Below are positions 44,044 to 54,845 of a stretch of DNA of 64,000 bases, piece after piece. Every line of letters begins with the position of its first letter. The first letter of the stretch is position 1. Below the pieces are notes generated by a model that did not search any database, was not told the DNA's origin, and saw only the letters and a program-made list of their open reading frames with translations. This DNA comes from Helichrysum umbraculigerum (taxonomy: Eukaryota; Streptophyta; Magnoliopsida; Asterales; Asteraceae). The DNA is taken from positions 28,289,679 through 28,353,678 of the forward strand of contig CATIUR010000005.1 in NCBI GenBank assembly GCA_949592205.1, in the 5' to 3' direction. Made by a program: the position numbers and the translations under genes.

Positions 44044-46009
44044 TGATAGCATCAAATAGTACTATATTTATATACTAATAATCCCAAGTTTCTGTATACT
44101 TTTATTACAATTACTTAATAAAATATATGTATTTCGTTCATATTTACAAAATAGGTAGAAATAGAGTTTAAATTAGAAAATGAATAAAAATATAGTAAAT
44201 ATAGTAATTTTTGTATAAAAGTTAGTTGCACATGAATATGATTGGGACAAAGTGGTTAAAAAGTGATAAAAATAAATAAAGTTTGTAAATATTTGAGTTC
44301 GAAAAGTTAAATAAGTTGAGCGAAAATAGTTAGATTGTATATATATTGTAGTTTACGAGTTGGACCAAATAATTATTTAGGCTAAATAATAAATATAATA
44401 TAATATAGTTAATATTACTACACTAACTTCACGTTAGTGATAGTTGTAGTAATAATGTAAATATTAATAATAATAAAGTAAATAATAATAATAATAATAA
44501 TAAAGTTAATCATAAATAATATATAATTGTGATGATGATGTCTTCAGGTTATACGTGAAGCTAGGCCCAAAGTCAAATGGTCAAACGAAAGTCAAAGATT
44601 AGAGTTTAACTAGTGGGCCGGTGGAGTTAATTAATTGGGATGGATCAAGAGAAATGGGCCGTACGTGAAGGGAAGTAAGAAAAAGGACGGTGCAAGCATA
44701 TCATTGGAGGAGATCAAAAAAAGTGAGGCGGTGGAGACTTCTTGGAGCAGACGCCAGTTTTCATCCATACGACGTATGATTTATTCATATGGCGTATGGA
44801 TGTTGGCCCCAGCGGATATAAAAAGGCAGCCTCACCTACGACTTTTTCACCATATTTTAGGTTAGGGTTTTTATAGATTTCGTTTAGGGTTTGTTTCCAG
44901 ACGATATTTTACGAAAATTAGGGTTTATTTACGAATTAGTTTTGCATTTTGGAGGCACGAAGGCTCAAGATCGAGGATAGTTCATCTTAGTTCTTCGTGA
45001 TTCGTCTTTTTGATTCGGTATAACTCTATCTATTTGATTTCATTGATGAATTTGATGTTATTTGGATCTGAGTTTTCTGTTTCAATGATGAGTTGAATAT
45101 CCAAAGTGATTGTGTAATTGATTTAACTCGGATTATGATTATTGAACGATTATTATTGCGTATTGACTAAGTTATTTAATTGAAAACTGTTATATTACTC
45201 GTGAATCCTTGTTTATTGGTAACTGGTAGTTATTAGTTCTCATCGTGGTTAATAAGATTGATGAGATTGAGTTCCTTTAATGTTATTAATTATTGATGGT
45301 TATAATCTTAGGGTTTTAATCATTGCTAAATAGATTGAGTTTGATAGGTTGAGAAAGTAATAATTATTCACTTTAAAATGAACAAGACAATAAGTAATTA
45401 TTGGGTATTGTTGAGTCATACCACTAAAGTTAATTTTAATGAGTTGTGAATGTTTAATGCATGATTTAGGGAAAGGCACACAATTGACTGATCATCTTAT
45501 GACATTGGAACCGATGTTTTATGTTGGACCCTAGATTATAGGAATTAGTTGGACCCGAACCGTTGGCTAGTTCACATTCAATTTAATATCATTGAAGAAT
45601 TTGGTATTAAGTTGATATAAAAGAATCACAATTAGATAATCAATACATAATGAATCGGGAAATATGAATCTGAGTGACGTTAATTATACAATTACTTATT
45701 CCTTCCTATTAGTATTTATTATTATTTATTTATCATTTCAAGTTAAGTTTTTATTTAGTTTGTTTATTTTAATTTAAATGTTTTATAAACAATTGTTCGC
45801 ACGGAACTAAAACGCCCCCTTATTTACTGCTTTTTTAGTTAATTGTTAATTTCAATTTTTAATAAATCCACCGTTCCCTGAGTTCGAATCGGACTTACCA
45901 AATCTATATTTACATTCGATCGGGTATTCTTGTCTGGTTGCTTGAAAGTATTTATTAGGTATTTCTATTTTATAAATTATAAAACAAGACGCGCTTTCAT
46001 AGCACATCA
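44044..46009 (+). mobile_element. Solo LTR inserted in the DUF1985 exon
   Basis: 1,966 bp starting TGATAGCATC and ending GCACATCA, flanked by ATGAC at 44039-44043 and 46010-46014. A TATA box (GATATAAAAAGGCAGC, ~44815) on the plus strand gives orientation. Just upstream lie two short palindromic words, CATACGACGTATG and CATATGGCGTATG. No coding sequence. It is unrelated to the other LTRs in this window as far as I can see. Confidence 0.75.
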
Positions 46010-46372
46010 ATGACCAACTCTAAAATGAAAAACTCTATCTCTAAATGGATTGCCAAATCTATTAGGTAACCAATCTTAACGGCCAAATCGAAATCCTGTA
46101 ATGAGACAGAAGTCCTGACGTGTAAATCTAAGCTGCTGGTCTCCAACTAAGAACAACAAATGATCGATTTCATGTTCTGGAACAAACTCAGTTTGTAGCA
46201 TCAAATGGACCAAACCCGGGTCTCGGTTATCGCACTCAAGATCTAGCCATCGTCCAAAACATGTGTTTCTAAATATTCGTTCTCTATTCGGAATAATAGA
46301 TAAACTTTCACTAATTGGTCTAATAACTCCAACATTAGATCTAATAGTTAAGTGTGCGTCATAATATAACCT
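46010..46372 (-). CDS. DUF1985 exon, first part
   Basis: Begins RLYYDAH after an acceptor (TTTTCAG). Contains FGRWLDL, a helical VHLMLQTEF, LLFLVGDQQLRFTRQDFCLITGFRFG (the core DUF1985 motif) and NRFGNPFRDRVF. A TAA codon sits in frame between FRFGR and DWLPN (about 46073). The frame is interrupted by the solo LTR after RVGH. Confidence 0.85.
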
Positions 46373-47097
46373 CTGAAAAACAAAATAATTCACATTAAAT
46401 TTATTAGTTAACAAACAAAAAATATACAAAAGTAAAAAAGGGGATATAAACTATCGTAAATAAAACGACTACAATTTAATTTGTTATGATTAATATTTAT
46501 ATATCCTAATTATTATAACAACAACACCATCAAATATAATTTAACGTTAAATTCAATATATAGCAATAAATATGAATTGCCATATATCACAAACTCATCT
46601 ACATGCTAATTTGGTGTGAAAATAAGATAGTCCATTAATAATCATTGTAATTTTAGAAATAACTTGATATATACAATGCTTTAAATATTTTACTATATCT
46701 AACATATCAACTGCAATTTGTAAGTACCAGTAAAACATACTAACATCATGAAAAGGTAAATAACATACTAACAAGATATTCCTAACACGTAATTCTTTTA
46801 GCTCTAGCATACAGATCATCCAAATGGCCTTTATACAAGTTCCTAATAGGGTATCTTTGAACATAATTTAGGGTTTTCAATAGCTTTAAATCAAATAAAT
46901 AATAATCAGCGACCTTACAAAAAATATTAATCATGATTATATATCAACCGTATCATGTCATATATTTTATCTACACATATTATTTATGATATATCACAAA
47001 ATTACAATCCTTTAAAAATAAAAAATGTAACATATTTCAAATCAAATATTATAAGATAAAAAACGTAAAAAATATTTATAAGAATGAACAAACTTAC
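46373..47097 (-). other. First intron of the Ulp1 gene
   Basis: 725 bp of AT-rich sequence with GTAAGTTT donor and TTTTTCAG acceptor. No gene; the frame at 46595-46864 is intron translation. Confidence 0.65.
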
Positions 47098-47124
47098 ATC
47101 ATAATCGAAGTCAACGTTTTCCAT
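47098..47124 (-). CDS. First exon of the MULE Ulp1 gene
   Basis: A nine-codon exon beginning with ATG (MENVDFDYD), followed by GTAAGT. It lies ~350 bp inside the right inverted repeat, where a promoter would be expected. Short first exons of this kind are hard to prove without RNA. Confidence 0.5.
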
Positions 47125-47469
47125 CTTCTTCTTGATTTCTTCTCCTTATCCGAATGGTGGGCGTCGGTAGGGTTGGGTACCGAAATTTGGTGGTGGTGAC
47201 AGTCGGGTTTTTAGGGTAAACTCGGTGATGGTGACGGTGAATGTATAAACCCTAGCGCGAGAGAATAAGAATGGCGCGAGGTGTTACATATAAGTGATAA
47301 AGGGACGGTCGGTTTCGTTATTTTTAGGTTTTCCATAAAAAATTGCGGGCCCGGCACGAGAGATGTAACATCTCTGAAAAAGCGGCGCGAATTGATGTGA
47401 TTAATCGAAATACGGCGCGAGGATGTGACGGGTTTGCAGTTACTTTTGAAACGATCGATACACGGAAGA

Positions 47470-47809
47470 TCAGGGCGCGCGGGGCCCACCTGTTTTTCGT
47501 TTTGTTGCAGAGATCGGACACGTGGCTGCAGCCGGTTGCTTCATGGCCCACTCGCGCCGGTCCCATTACTTTGAGCGCCGGACCCACTCGAAATCACGCG
47601 ATTAATGTTATTAATTGCTGATTTAATGGGTTTAAATATTAATTAAGCTTTGATTTTGATTATTTAATTACTTTAATGATGCATTTTTAATTAATCGCGC
47701 CATTATTGCCATTTTAGCGCGAAAGTTAAGGGTATTTTGTTAGAAGGCTTGGTCAAAGGATTATTTTGTTAACTAATAGTGGTCAAAGGATCAAATTTGT
47801 GATTTTCCC
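47470..47809 (-). repeat. MULE right terminal inverted repeat
   Basis: Reverse complement of 5639-5976 with a few substitutions and small gaps. Ends TTTTCCC at 47809, next to the target duplication ATATATAAG. Confidence 0.88.
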
Positions 47810-47956
47810 ATATATAAGCTATGAAATGAAAAGTTTGAGGAAATGTGACTAGTTTAGCAACGTATATAAAAAAATAAAAATAAAAAGACACCGCTTCGAA
47901 TACCAGAGCAACGGCCACCCTCATGATTAAATGTATATATAGTTAGACGTATAGAT

Positions 47957-48228
47957 TTTTTTGAAAGGCTAACAGAAATCGCCTAGATACTCCGTACGGG
48001 GAGACCCAATGGCTAAGTTTCCATATACTGGCCCAATCCAGCCGTACGGAGCCCTTAAGCGCCCCAAGTTACTCCAAATCCGGGAAAAACCCACTAATCC
48101 GTCCGCCCGAAGGCACGACAACGAATTAATGGTAAAACCCGCTGGCCTCAAGGATCGAACCTGGGTTTCCCAGGTCTCCTATCATTGACCCCCCAAGCCT
48201 CTGACCAGTTGAGTTGGACATCATTGGC
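47957..48228 (-). mobile_element. tRNA-derived SINE
   Basis: A 272-bp element flanked by perfect 15-bp duplications GTTAGACGTATAGAT (47942-47956 and 48229-48243). On the minus strand it has a tRNA-like head with an A-box-like CTCAACTGGTCAGAGG (~48200-48214) and a perfect B box GGTTCGATCC (48152-48161), and ends in a short A-run after GCCTTTC. No protein. It needs LINE enzymes for movement. Confidence 0.88.
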
Positions 48229-48243
48229 GTTAGACGTATAGAT

Positions 48244-49440
48244 AAATCATGTTTATTTGTGCAGTAATAATTGCATATAATATCACATGAATCCCTCACG
48301 TTATACCATGCATGTGTTTTAATTTGGCGTGTTTTAATTTGGAGTGTTAATATTTTCACCGTTGAAATTGATAAATCCATTAATATTGTATATTACTTGT
48401 ATGTATAGTACAAGTACTTAATGTGCACTTATGGTGAATTTATGTAAAAATATCACCCCTATAATTTGGTGACGTATGTTAGACAGTTAGAGTTTAATGA
48501 TCTAAAGATTGCCACGCTCTTTATAAATTATTGCACCACTTGCAGACATATATATAATTTGTAGATCAAGTACACTGGATATGCATTAAACACTATAGTA
48601 GATGTTTTGATTTAAAGCTTCTTTTGAATCGGAGCGAATTTGCAAGAGAAAAGTTCGTAAATTTGCTCAAATGCAATAAATAAAGAATTATAATGGCAAT
48701 GTAATTGAAGAAAGCGAAAAAGTTTGGTATATTTGTCTTTTAATTTCGCTCTCGATCACCTACCTTAATTTTGAACGAAATGGTTGATCATATTAGACAT
48801 TTTCTTGGATTTTGTCCAAAGTAGGACGATGAAAACATTTTTTATCACTGTCATATTGGTTTCTTTATACGTATATCGTACGTATATATATCACACTTTA
48901 ACTCTATATATACTCCAACATGAATGATAGTCATTGTACCTTATGCATTGAAATAGTGTGGATAAGGCATTATCAAATTTGCAAACTAACACTTCCGTAA
49001 ATCATTACAATTTGCCTTTATCAACTTTTAAAAAGTAAATCCATAGATTACAATATAAGCTTACCATTTCACAATTACCAAATGTTGCTTATCTTGACTT
49101 AAATCGATCTTGATCAACAAACAACCAAATGTTGCTGTGACTAAATACATGGTATGATCACGTTGTTTAAAGCAAAAGGCCGTACCTAAAAAAAAGAGTA
49201 CGCTTTGAATAATGAAAGAATCTTAATTGGTTCATTTCATGTCTGTTACTCGTGTAGATCAATCTATCTAGTTTTTTTTTTTCTTTACAAGTGATGTGAA
49301 TTTCTCTTGTTTTTTTGAACTTATGTTAATATGTAATAGTAAGTTGTGAGTTTATTAAAACACTACATATTCCAAACCAGAATGAAAGGGTAAAATCGTG
49401 CTATTTAAATTGTGAAATACGTACTCAAGCACATTATATT
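48244..49440. other. Non-coding stretch, nothing recognised
   Basis: AT-rich sequence without open frames, splice-linked exons or transposon ends that I can support. Confidence 0.5.
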
Positions 49441-49442
49441 AT

Positions 49443-49602
49443 CATAAGGTTTAGCAAGTACCAACAAGAACAGCAAACAGACTCTCAAACAAAACAAACC
49501 AAAACAAAACAAACCAAGCACATCATAAGGTTTAACAAGTACCAACAAGAACAGCAAACAGACTCTCAAACAAAACAAAACAAACCAATCGACTAACAAT
49601 TC
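49443..49602. repeat. 81-bp tandem duplication, AAC/CAAA-rich
   Basis: The unit starting CATAAGGTTTAGCAAGTACC at 49443 is repeated from 49524 with one substitution early on and a shorter CAAAA tail. It lies just 3' of the nucleocapsid-like gene and may be part of its 3' untranslated region. Confidence 0.8.
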
Positions 49603-49673
49603 AAGCATTCACCAATAACACTTTTTAAGCTAATGCACCGACTACATGATATCTTCTTGGGGCACTTGTACCT

Positions 49674-51560
49674 CTAAGGTTGAAGAACCTGAGTCTTGAA
49701 TATCTTCTCAGGTTTAAAATACTTGTTACTGGACAAACGTTTAGATGTTTCACAATTAGATGTTGCCTTGAATTGTTCAACAGCCCGTGAATACAACTCC
49801 TTATTTGCAAATGCATGCTTCTTTAACTCTTCTGATTTTCCTAGGCTCTTCTCCATTTCAAAAACGTCAAAACACGCCTGCAAAACAGGAGCAAACAATA
49901 TAGCTAACTTCTTACCTTCTTCAACTTCATTTAATTCTTGTGCACTCAACTCTTTCACTCCATATACTTGAGACATATCATGATACTTCCAAGGATCAGC
50001 TGATATCTTTTCATAAACAGTCAACAACTTTTTATCATCAAATCCTCCTGCTTTTTTTAGTCCATCCCACATGTTACCCTTTTTCAGCGAGCGTATTATT
50101 GCAACAGATATCGCAATTAAATGCTGTCCAGCAGGAGCTCCTATCCTTCGTACTTGGAATGTCTTCGAGTATCTCGAAAGTGTTTTGGGATCTTTTAGAA
50201 ACTCCATAGGACGCTTAACATCAATCCACGACAAAACACTACCAAATAGTGTATCACTGTCCATATAACTAGTTACCCATTTAACCATACACACTCTCGC
50301 AAGCTTCTCAACTCTCTTCACATATTCTTCACGGTCATCAGTGTTTTGATAACTAGTTCCATAAGCCCGGAAATAAAACTCAACCACAAGTGGAAGAAAA
50401 CCGCACAATGTCCATGCAGTTTCATTATGTTTATCGATCTCCTTAGCATCTTGTGCAAAAATTTCCTTATAATTAGGAGGTGCTGGCTTGACCATGGTTA
50501 ACTTCTGGTTATCAAACCATCCAGTAATAAAAGCTTCCATTCGAAGAAGAGCCCATTTGATTGATTTATCATTGTCCCATCCAAAACCAAGAGCCTGAAG
50601 TTTAGCTAAAGCGTAAACTGCAGTAGCCGCGGGTTGACCAGGGTTATACTCATACAAGCCACCTCCTATGTTGCTGACTGGACATTTGGGTATAGTCCAG
50701 TTACTAGGTATAAGCATGTACTGGTTCCTTTGCAAAGTACCCAATGCATTCGTTTCATTGTCGAAACACGCAGAATATTTACCCTCAAACTTAACATTCT
50801 CAGGTGGGACGTGTATGTGCCCTACCTCATAATCATCATCTGCATCAACATCATCAGGCGGTATACCATGTATTGTTGTAGCTTCTAAAAGTACCTGTAA
50901 CAGAAAAATAAAGAAAACTAGTTAGTGACAGCATTGATGCAGGAATCTTTCAATAGTAGTTGTTATGCTAAACTACTACGTAGTGTTTGTTACACCATTT
51001 CTTTTTTATCCAACAAAATATTTGATCGATAAATTATGAAACTAATTTCACAGTAAGACTTGAACTTAAATCCAACATTCAATTAAGAATCACAATCATC
51101 CAAATAAATACATGCATAGTACTCTCCTTCATTTCAAGCATTTGGTCGTAAGTTAAAATTTAGAACCTCTGTTTTTACCCATTCATCAAATTAACAATAT
51201 ATTATCTCTGTTGAAACTTTTATTTAAAAACTCATTAATATTAATACAAAGCATTTTTACATCACCTAATTGTTGACGACCCAGCATTGGTATTACGTAC
51301 ACTAATACCTGAACTAAAACCATAGTGCAACAAACGCTACTTACACGAATAGGATCCAATGAAGGTGGTGGGTTCAAAGGGGCAGTACCGGTCCTACCAA
51401 GAATCATTATTGCTCGCATTTTATTAGCTATTTCAGCCAAATCATCTGGAACCGGATAATCATCTTCCAAGATTCTCTCCATATCACCAGCAGTCACACC
51501 TCCAGTATTCTTGAAGATCCTGGTCCATATATTACCAGGTACCTCTTCACTCTTCACCAT
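49674..51560 (-). CDS. Plant rhabdovirus-like nucleocapsid gene (endogenous viral element), copy 2, spliced and open
   Basis: Two coding exons: 51560-51345 (72 codons, ATG start MVKSEEVPG, donor CGT/GTAAGT) and 50894-49674 (acceptor TTACAG, 406 codons plus stop). Both are phase 0, giving ~478 codons with no stop, in the size range of plant rhabdovirid nucleoproteins. Exon 2 has the blocks shared with copy 1 (IPSNW, VYALAK.QAL.FGWD, RMEAFITGWFD), followed by TLCGFLPLVVEFYFRAYGTS and RRIGAPAGQHLIAIS, which I read as the RNA-binding core of a varicosavirus- or cytorhabdovirus-type nucleoprotein (memory of family, not a search). No polymerase or other viral gene is adjacent. Intact frame, intron and plant-like leader suggest a host-retained gene. 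Confidence 0.6.
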
Positions 51561-52140
51561 CCTGCCAAGCTACAATTCTCAGTTAACCGTTTAAAATACT
51601 TTTATAAAAATGTATGTTTTTCACTTGGTATGAAAAATAAAATGAACAAAGAAAAATAAATAATGATTTATGCAGGATATAAATAAGTGTATGCTATTTG
51701 TTTACCTTGATCACGCTGAAAAGTGAAAACAGAGACCAAACAAACACGACTTGTTCACAGTAAAAATATCTATGGGGTTTTGGTATCTGCAATTACGTAC
51801 AAGCATTTATAGATTAAGATGGTGGATTGTAGAGGAAGACTCCAGTAACTACTCTGGAACAGCCAAGAGTAGATCACAACACCAGTCGGTTTCAAGTCGA
51901 AACCCTAGAAAGCCCTAATATAAGGATTAGGATTTGATAAGAGATACAGCGAGCCAAGAAGATTTCACCGGTGAAACGACGAATTAACACCCACAGATCA
52001 CAACCGAACCCAAACAGATCTCAAATAACACTCGATTGAACGAAACCCCCAATTTTCGAAACCCTAATTTCGAATAAACTTCCAATCCACTCAATACTGC
52101 AACATGATCGAACCGTGGTGCTCCATGAACGAACTTCAGG
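51561..52140 (-). promoter_or_regulatory. Probable leader/promoter of the nucleocapsid-like gene
   Basis: The minus strand has TTAGGGTTTCG (near 52060) and CTAGGGTTTCG (near 51905), the telo-box type words common in plant 5' leaders, in a T/G-rich transcribed-leader-like stretch. A GTAAAC-type donor and intron before the ATG (51561-51710) are possible. No TATA box is convincing. Confidence 0.4.
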
Positions 52141-52246
52141 TTTATTTAAAATCAACAGCAAGAACTTATAGTTCAACTAATCACAAGATTTATACAATCT
52201 GAGAATATATACTTAAGAAGAAATCAGTCACAATAAAGAATTAGAT

Positions 52247-52610
52247 TAAGGGTGTGCGAAACTAGCTTGCAGACCGAAACTTATAGCTGAAACTTATATT
52301 ATAACTTAGAAGTTGGAGTTTGTACGAGTGTTTGATAAAACTAGCTGGAGCTTATCGATGTAAATTGATATAAAAGGACAAAAAATATATGATAAATAAT
52401 GATATGAGAGGTATATATGTAATTTCTACTTTAATAAACTTGTAACCTATTTTTATAAGCTACTTCGATTAGTTTTTTTTTGGAGAGCTTATTTTTTCAA
52501 TAACCTATCAAAATTTTTTCCACCAAACAAAACTTGTAACTTAAGCTTGTGAAAAAAATAAGTTTAACCTCTATTAAACTCTCATAAGCTAGGTTACCAA
52601 ATATACCCTA
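52247..52610. mobile_element. hAT-like MITE
   Basis: Termini TAAGGGTGTGCGAAACTAGC and, reversed, TAGGGTATATTTGGTAACCTAGC are imperfect inverted repeats of the TAGGGTGTNTTTGG type seen in plant hAT MITEs. Inside, AGCTTATAA words recur. The 8-bp target duplication is not clear, so the copy is old. Confidence 0.55.
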
Positions 52611-52814
52611 AAAGATATCAAGATGATAATCTCTCCAACAACAACAAGAACAATCTCCAGAATCAATCTCAAACAACAAGAAGATCAGACAGAATACTCT
52701 CAAAACGACTATATGCGAAAATAATTAAAAAAAAAATGGGAATTAAAATCCTAGTCGGCTGATGCGTGGTGACGGTGGTAGGTGGAGGTGCGAATGAATG
52801 TTTTAAAATAAAAA

Positions 52815-53045
52815 TATATTGTACTTCGTCCGTCCCATTTAAAATGTCTACATTACTATTTTGGAATGTCCCATTACAAGTGTCCACTTTGATATTTAAC
52901 CAATCAAAAAAGACGTTAGTAGGTAGATTTAATTTGGGCCACATTTGATTGATGAAAAGTGTAGGTAGTGGAGAATAAGTAATAAGTGGATTCCACTTTA
53001 TTTAGTCTTGAAATTTTTTGAGGAGAGAGAGGGTTAAATGTATTA
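52815..53045. mobile_element. Possible Stowaway-like MITE remnant
   Basis: TACTTCGTCCGTCCCATTTAAAATG at the left resembles the CTCCCTCCGTCCCA terminus of Stowaway elements. A convincing right terminus is not visible, so this is tentative. Confidence 0.35.
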
Positions 53046-53055
53046 AAGCATAAGG

Positions 53056-53150
53056 AGGGGTGACACTGTCACCACAGTGTTCAGGACAGTGTTCTGAAGA
53101 GTGTTGTAAATGAGAATTCTGTGGTATGGTGACAGTGTTCTGGAATTTTT
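53056..53150. repeat. Possible Harbinger terminal region with CACTGTCACCACAGTG palindromes
   Basis: GGGGTGACACTGTCACCACAGTG followed by GGACAGTGTTCTG repeats, ~190 bp beyond the transposase end. It could be the element terminus; the partner end was lost on the other side. Confidence 0.4.
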
Positions 53151-54142
53151 TATTATTTGTTTTATTTGTTGATTTAATGTTATAAAATGTATAAATTAAT
53201 ATTTAAAAACATATAAATCAAATTAAAACACATTTAATTCATTAAAAACAAATAATAAAGATTACAAGTCCTAAAAATTAAAATACATAATTTAATAAAT
53301 CTTAAAAATTAAAAATGCAATACAAGTAAAATCATCCATCTTCATCTTCATCTTCAGCTTCATTTCCCATTTTCGATCCCGAAGCGTGCGCTTCATTCCA
53401 CCTTTGTTCACGATACCTCCAAAGATGTTTCACAAGGTCGACTCAAAGTCCCTCGTGCGTCTCCCGACCACGTAGTTCCTTTGTTTTCCTCTCGTATGTG
53501 TTACACCTGTCGTGCCAAGTACTTTGTATGTTCCCAACAGGTACATAATATTCTCCATTCTCGGCAATGTTGAAACCGTTGTCTTCAATTATCATGTTAT
53601 GCAGTATAATACAAGCATACATGATTTGTTTTATAGCGTTTACTTGATAAGATCTTGCCGGTTGTTGTAGTATATGTCATCTTCCCTGTAAAACACCGAA
53701 AGTCCGCTCAACATCCTTTCGGGCGGCAGATTGTTTCCTACTGAAATAAACCCTCTTGTGATCAATCTAGCTTGAAAATCCCTTCACGAATGCTGCCCAT
53801 GACGGGTATATCCCATCGGCAAGATAGTACCCTCTATCATAATCCATATCGGCCACTGTATATAGAACTTGAGGAGCGGTGTCATTTAGCAAATTCCTAA
53901 ATAAAGGAGACGTATTAAGAACATTTAAGTCATTGTTGGAACCCACAACCCCAAAGTAAGCATGCCATATCCACATGTCGTACGAGGCGACGGCTTCAAG
54001 CAAAATCGTCGGATACCCATGATCGCCTCGGGTGTATTGCCCTTTCCATGTATTTGGACATTGTGTCCAAGCCCAATGCATACAATCTATACTATCAAGC
54101 ATGCCGGAAAAACCATGAAGCTCGTGATGTTTATCATACAAA

Positions 54143-54150
54143 CGATGTAT
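54143..54150. repeat. Target duplication of the hAT MITE, left copy
   Basis: CGATGTAT, repeated exactly at 54846-54853. Confidence 0.9.
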
Positions 54151-54845
54151 TAGGGGTGTTCATGAAACCGGATAAACCGTGAAAATCGGCAAACCGAACT
54201 GTTTAAACCAGTCCGGTCCGGTTTCCTTTTTAGCGGTCCGGTCCGCGGTTTAAAAAATACAAAATCGGATGTTCCCGGTCCGGTTTACGGTTTCTACTGA
54301 TTACCGGACCGTTTAAACCGGACCGGACCGATTACTATATAATATATATAATTATATAATTATGTAACATATATATATATATATACTAATTTATTTATGT
54401 ATACTTAAAACATGTTATTTATCATATAAATTGTGTAGTTTGTAGTCTAGTCTTCAACAACAAACTATAAACTATCTATTATCATTTTTAGTAGAACTAT
54501 TATATAATGAATTATTGTTTTTATGTATATTTTGTTCAAATTTGATGTGTATAGAAGTCGTTGTGGAGGATGAAGTATAATTATTGTTATCGAATACGAA
54601 TTAACGATGTTATAATGTTGTGTTGTTGTACGTATTTATTCAAGTTTTTTTTTCATTTTTCAATTTTTAGCAAAAAGCGAAAAACCGCGAAACCGGCTAA
54701 ACCGAACCGGTTTTCGTGGCTCGGTCCGGTCCGGACTATACATCTCAAACGGTCCGGTCCGGTTTGAATTCTGCCAAACCGTCAACTACCGGTCCGGTTT
54801 GGATTTTCTCCAAAAACCGATCGGACCGGATCGTGAACACCCCTA
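54151..54845. mobile_element. hAT MITE inside the Harbinger transposase
   Basis: 695 bp with termini TAGGGGTGTTCATG and, reversed, TAGGGGTGTTCACG (13 of 14 match) and a perfect 8-bp duplication. Both subterminal regions are packed with AACCGGACCGG/GGTCCGGTTT words, which bracket an AT-rich centre. No coding region. Removing it rejoins the transposase frame. Confidence 0.92.

Larger units (their letters stand above)
7462..47124 (-). pseudogene. MULE-borne DUF1985-Ulp1 (C48 cysteine protease-like) gene, split by insertions
   Basis: A minus-strand gene reconstructed as exons (high to low): 47124-47098, 46372-46010 plus 44038-43846 plus 15239-15108 (one exon cut by two insertions), 14706-14557, 14474-14106, four 63-nt exons (14031-13969, 13893-13831, 13756-13694, 13618-13556), 13467-13387, 13301-12987, 12899-12736 and 7884-7462. 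All introns have consistent phase 0 and mostly GT-AG ends. The N-terminal half is a DUF1985 domain, the middle is a Pro/Gln-rich variable linker, and the C-terminus is an Ulp1-type (SUMO/deSUMOylase-like, C48) protease. Breaks: an in-frame TAA near 46073, one-base shifts near 15125 and 12803, a lost donor in one small exon, a solo LTR and a copia inside exon 2, and two transposons in the last intron. The host function of MULE-borne Ulp1 proteins is not established. Confidence 0.82.
5639..47809. mobile_element. Mutator-like element (MULE) with MuDR remnant and Ulp1 gene, inflated by nested insertions
   Basis: Two ~340 bp inverted repeats face each other at 5639-5976 and 47470-47809, flanked by near-identical 9-bp duplications. 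Inside are a 5'-truncated MuDR-type transposase on the plus strand and a convergent multi-exon DUF1985-Ulp1 gene on the minus strand. MULEs carrying Ulp1-like protease genes are known in plants (Kaonashi-type and CUMULE elements). Removing the recognised inserts (TA-flanked element, Helitron, copia, solo LTR) leaves about 7.0 kb, a normal size for such elements. The transposase lacks its catalytic N-terminal part, so this copy is non-autonomous. Confidence 0.85.

Noticed and set aside
44635..44865. 76-codon ORF in the solo LTR
   Set aside because: Overlaps the TATA box and U3 of an LTR; no homology.
48150..48216. tRNA gene
   Set aside because: A and B boxes are present, but no cloverleaf can be formed with an acceptor stem, and the 15-bp target duplications identify a SINE.
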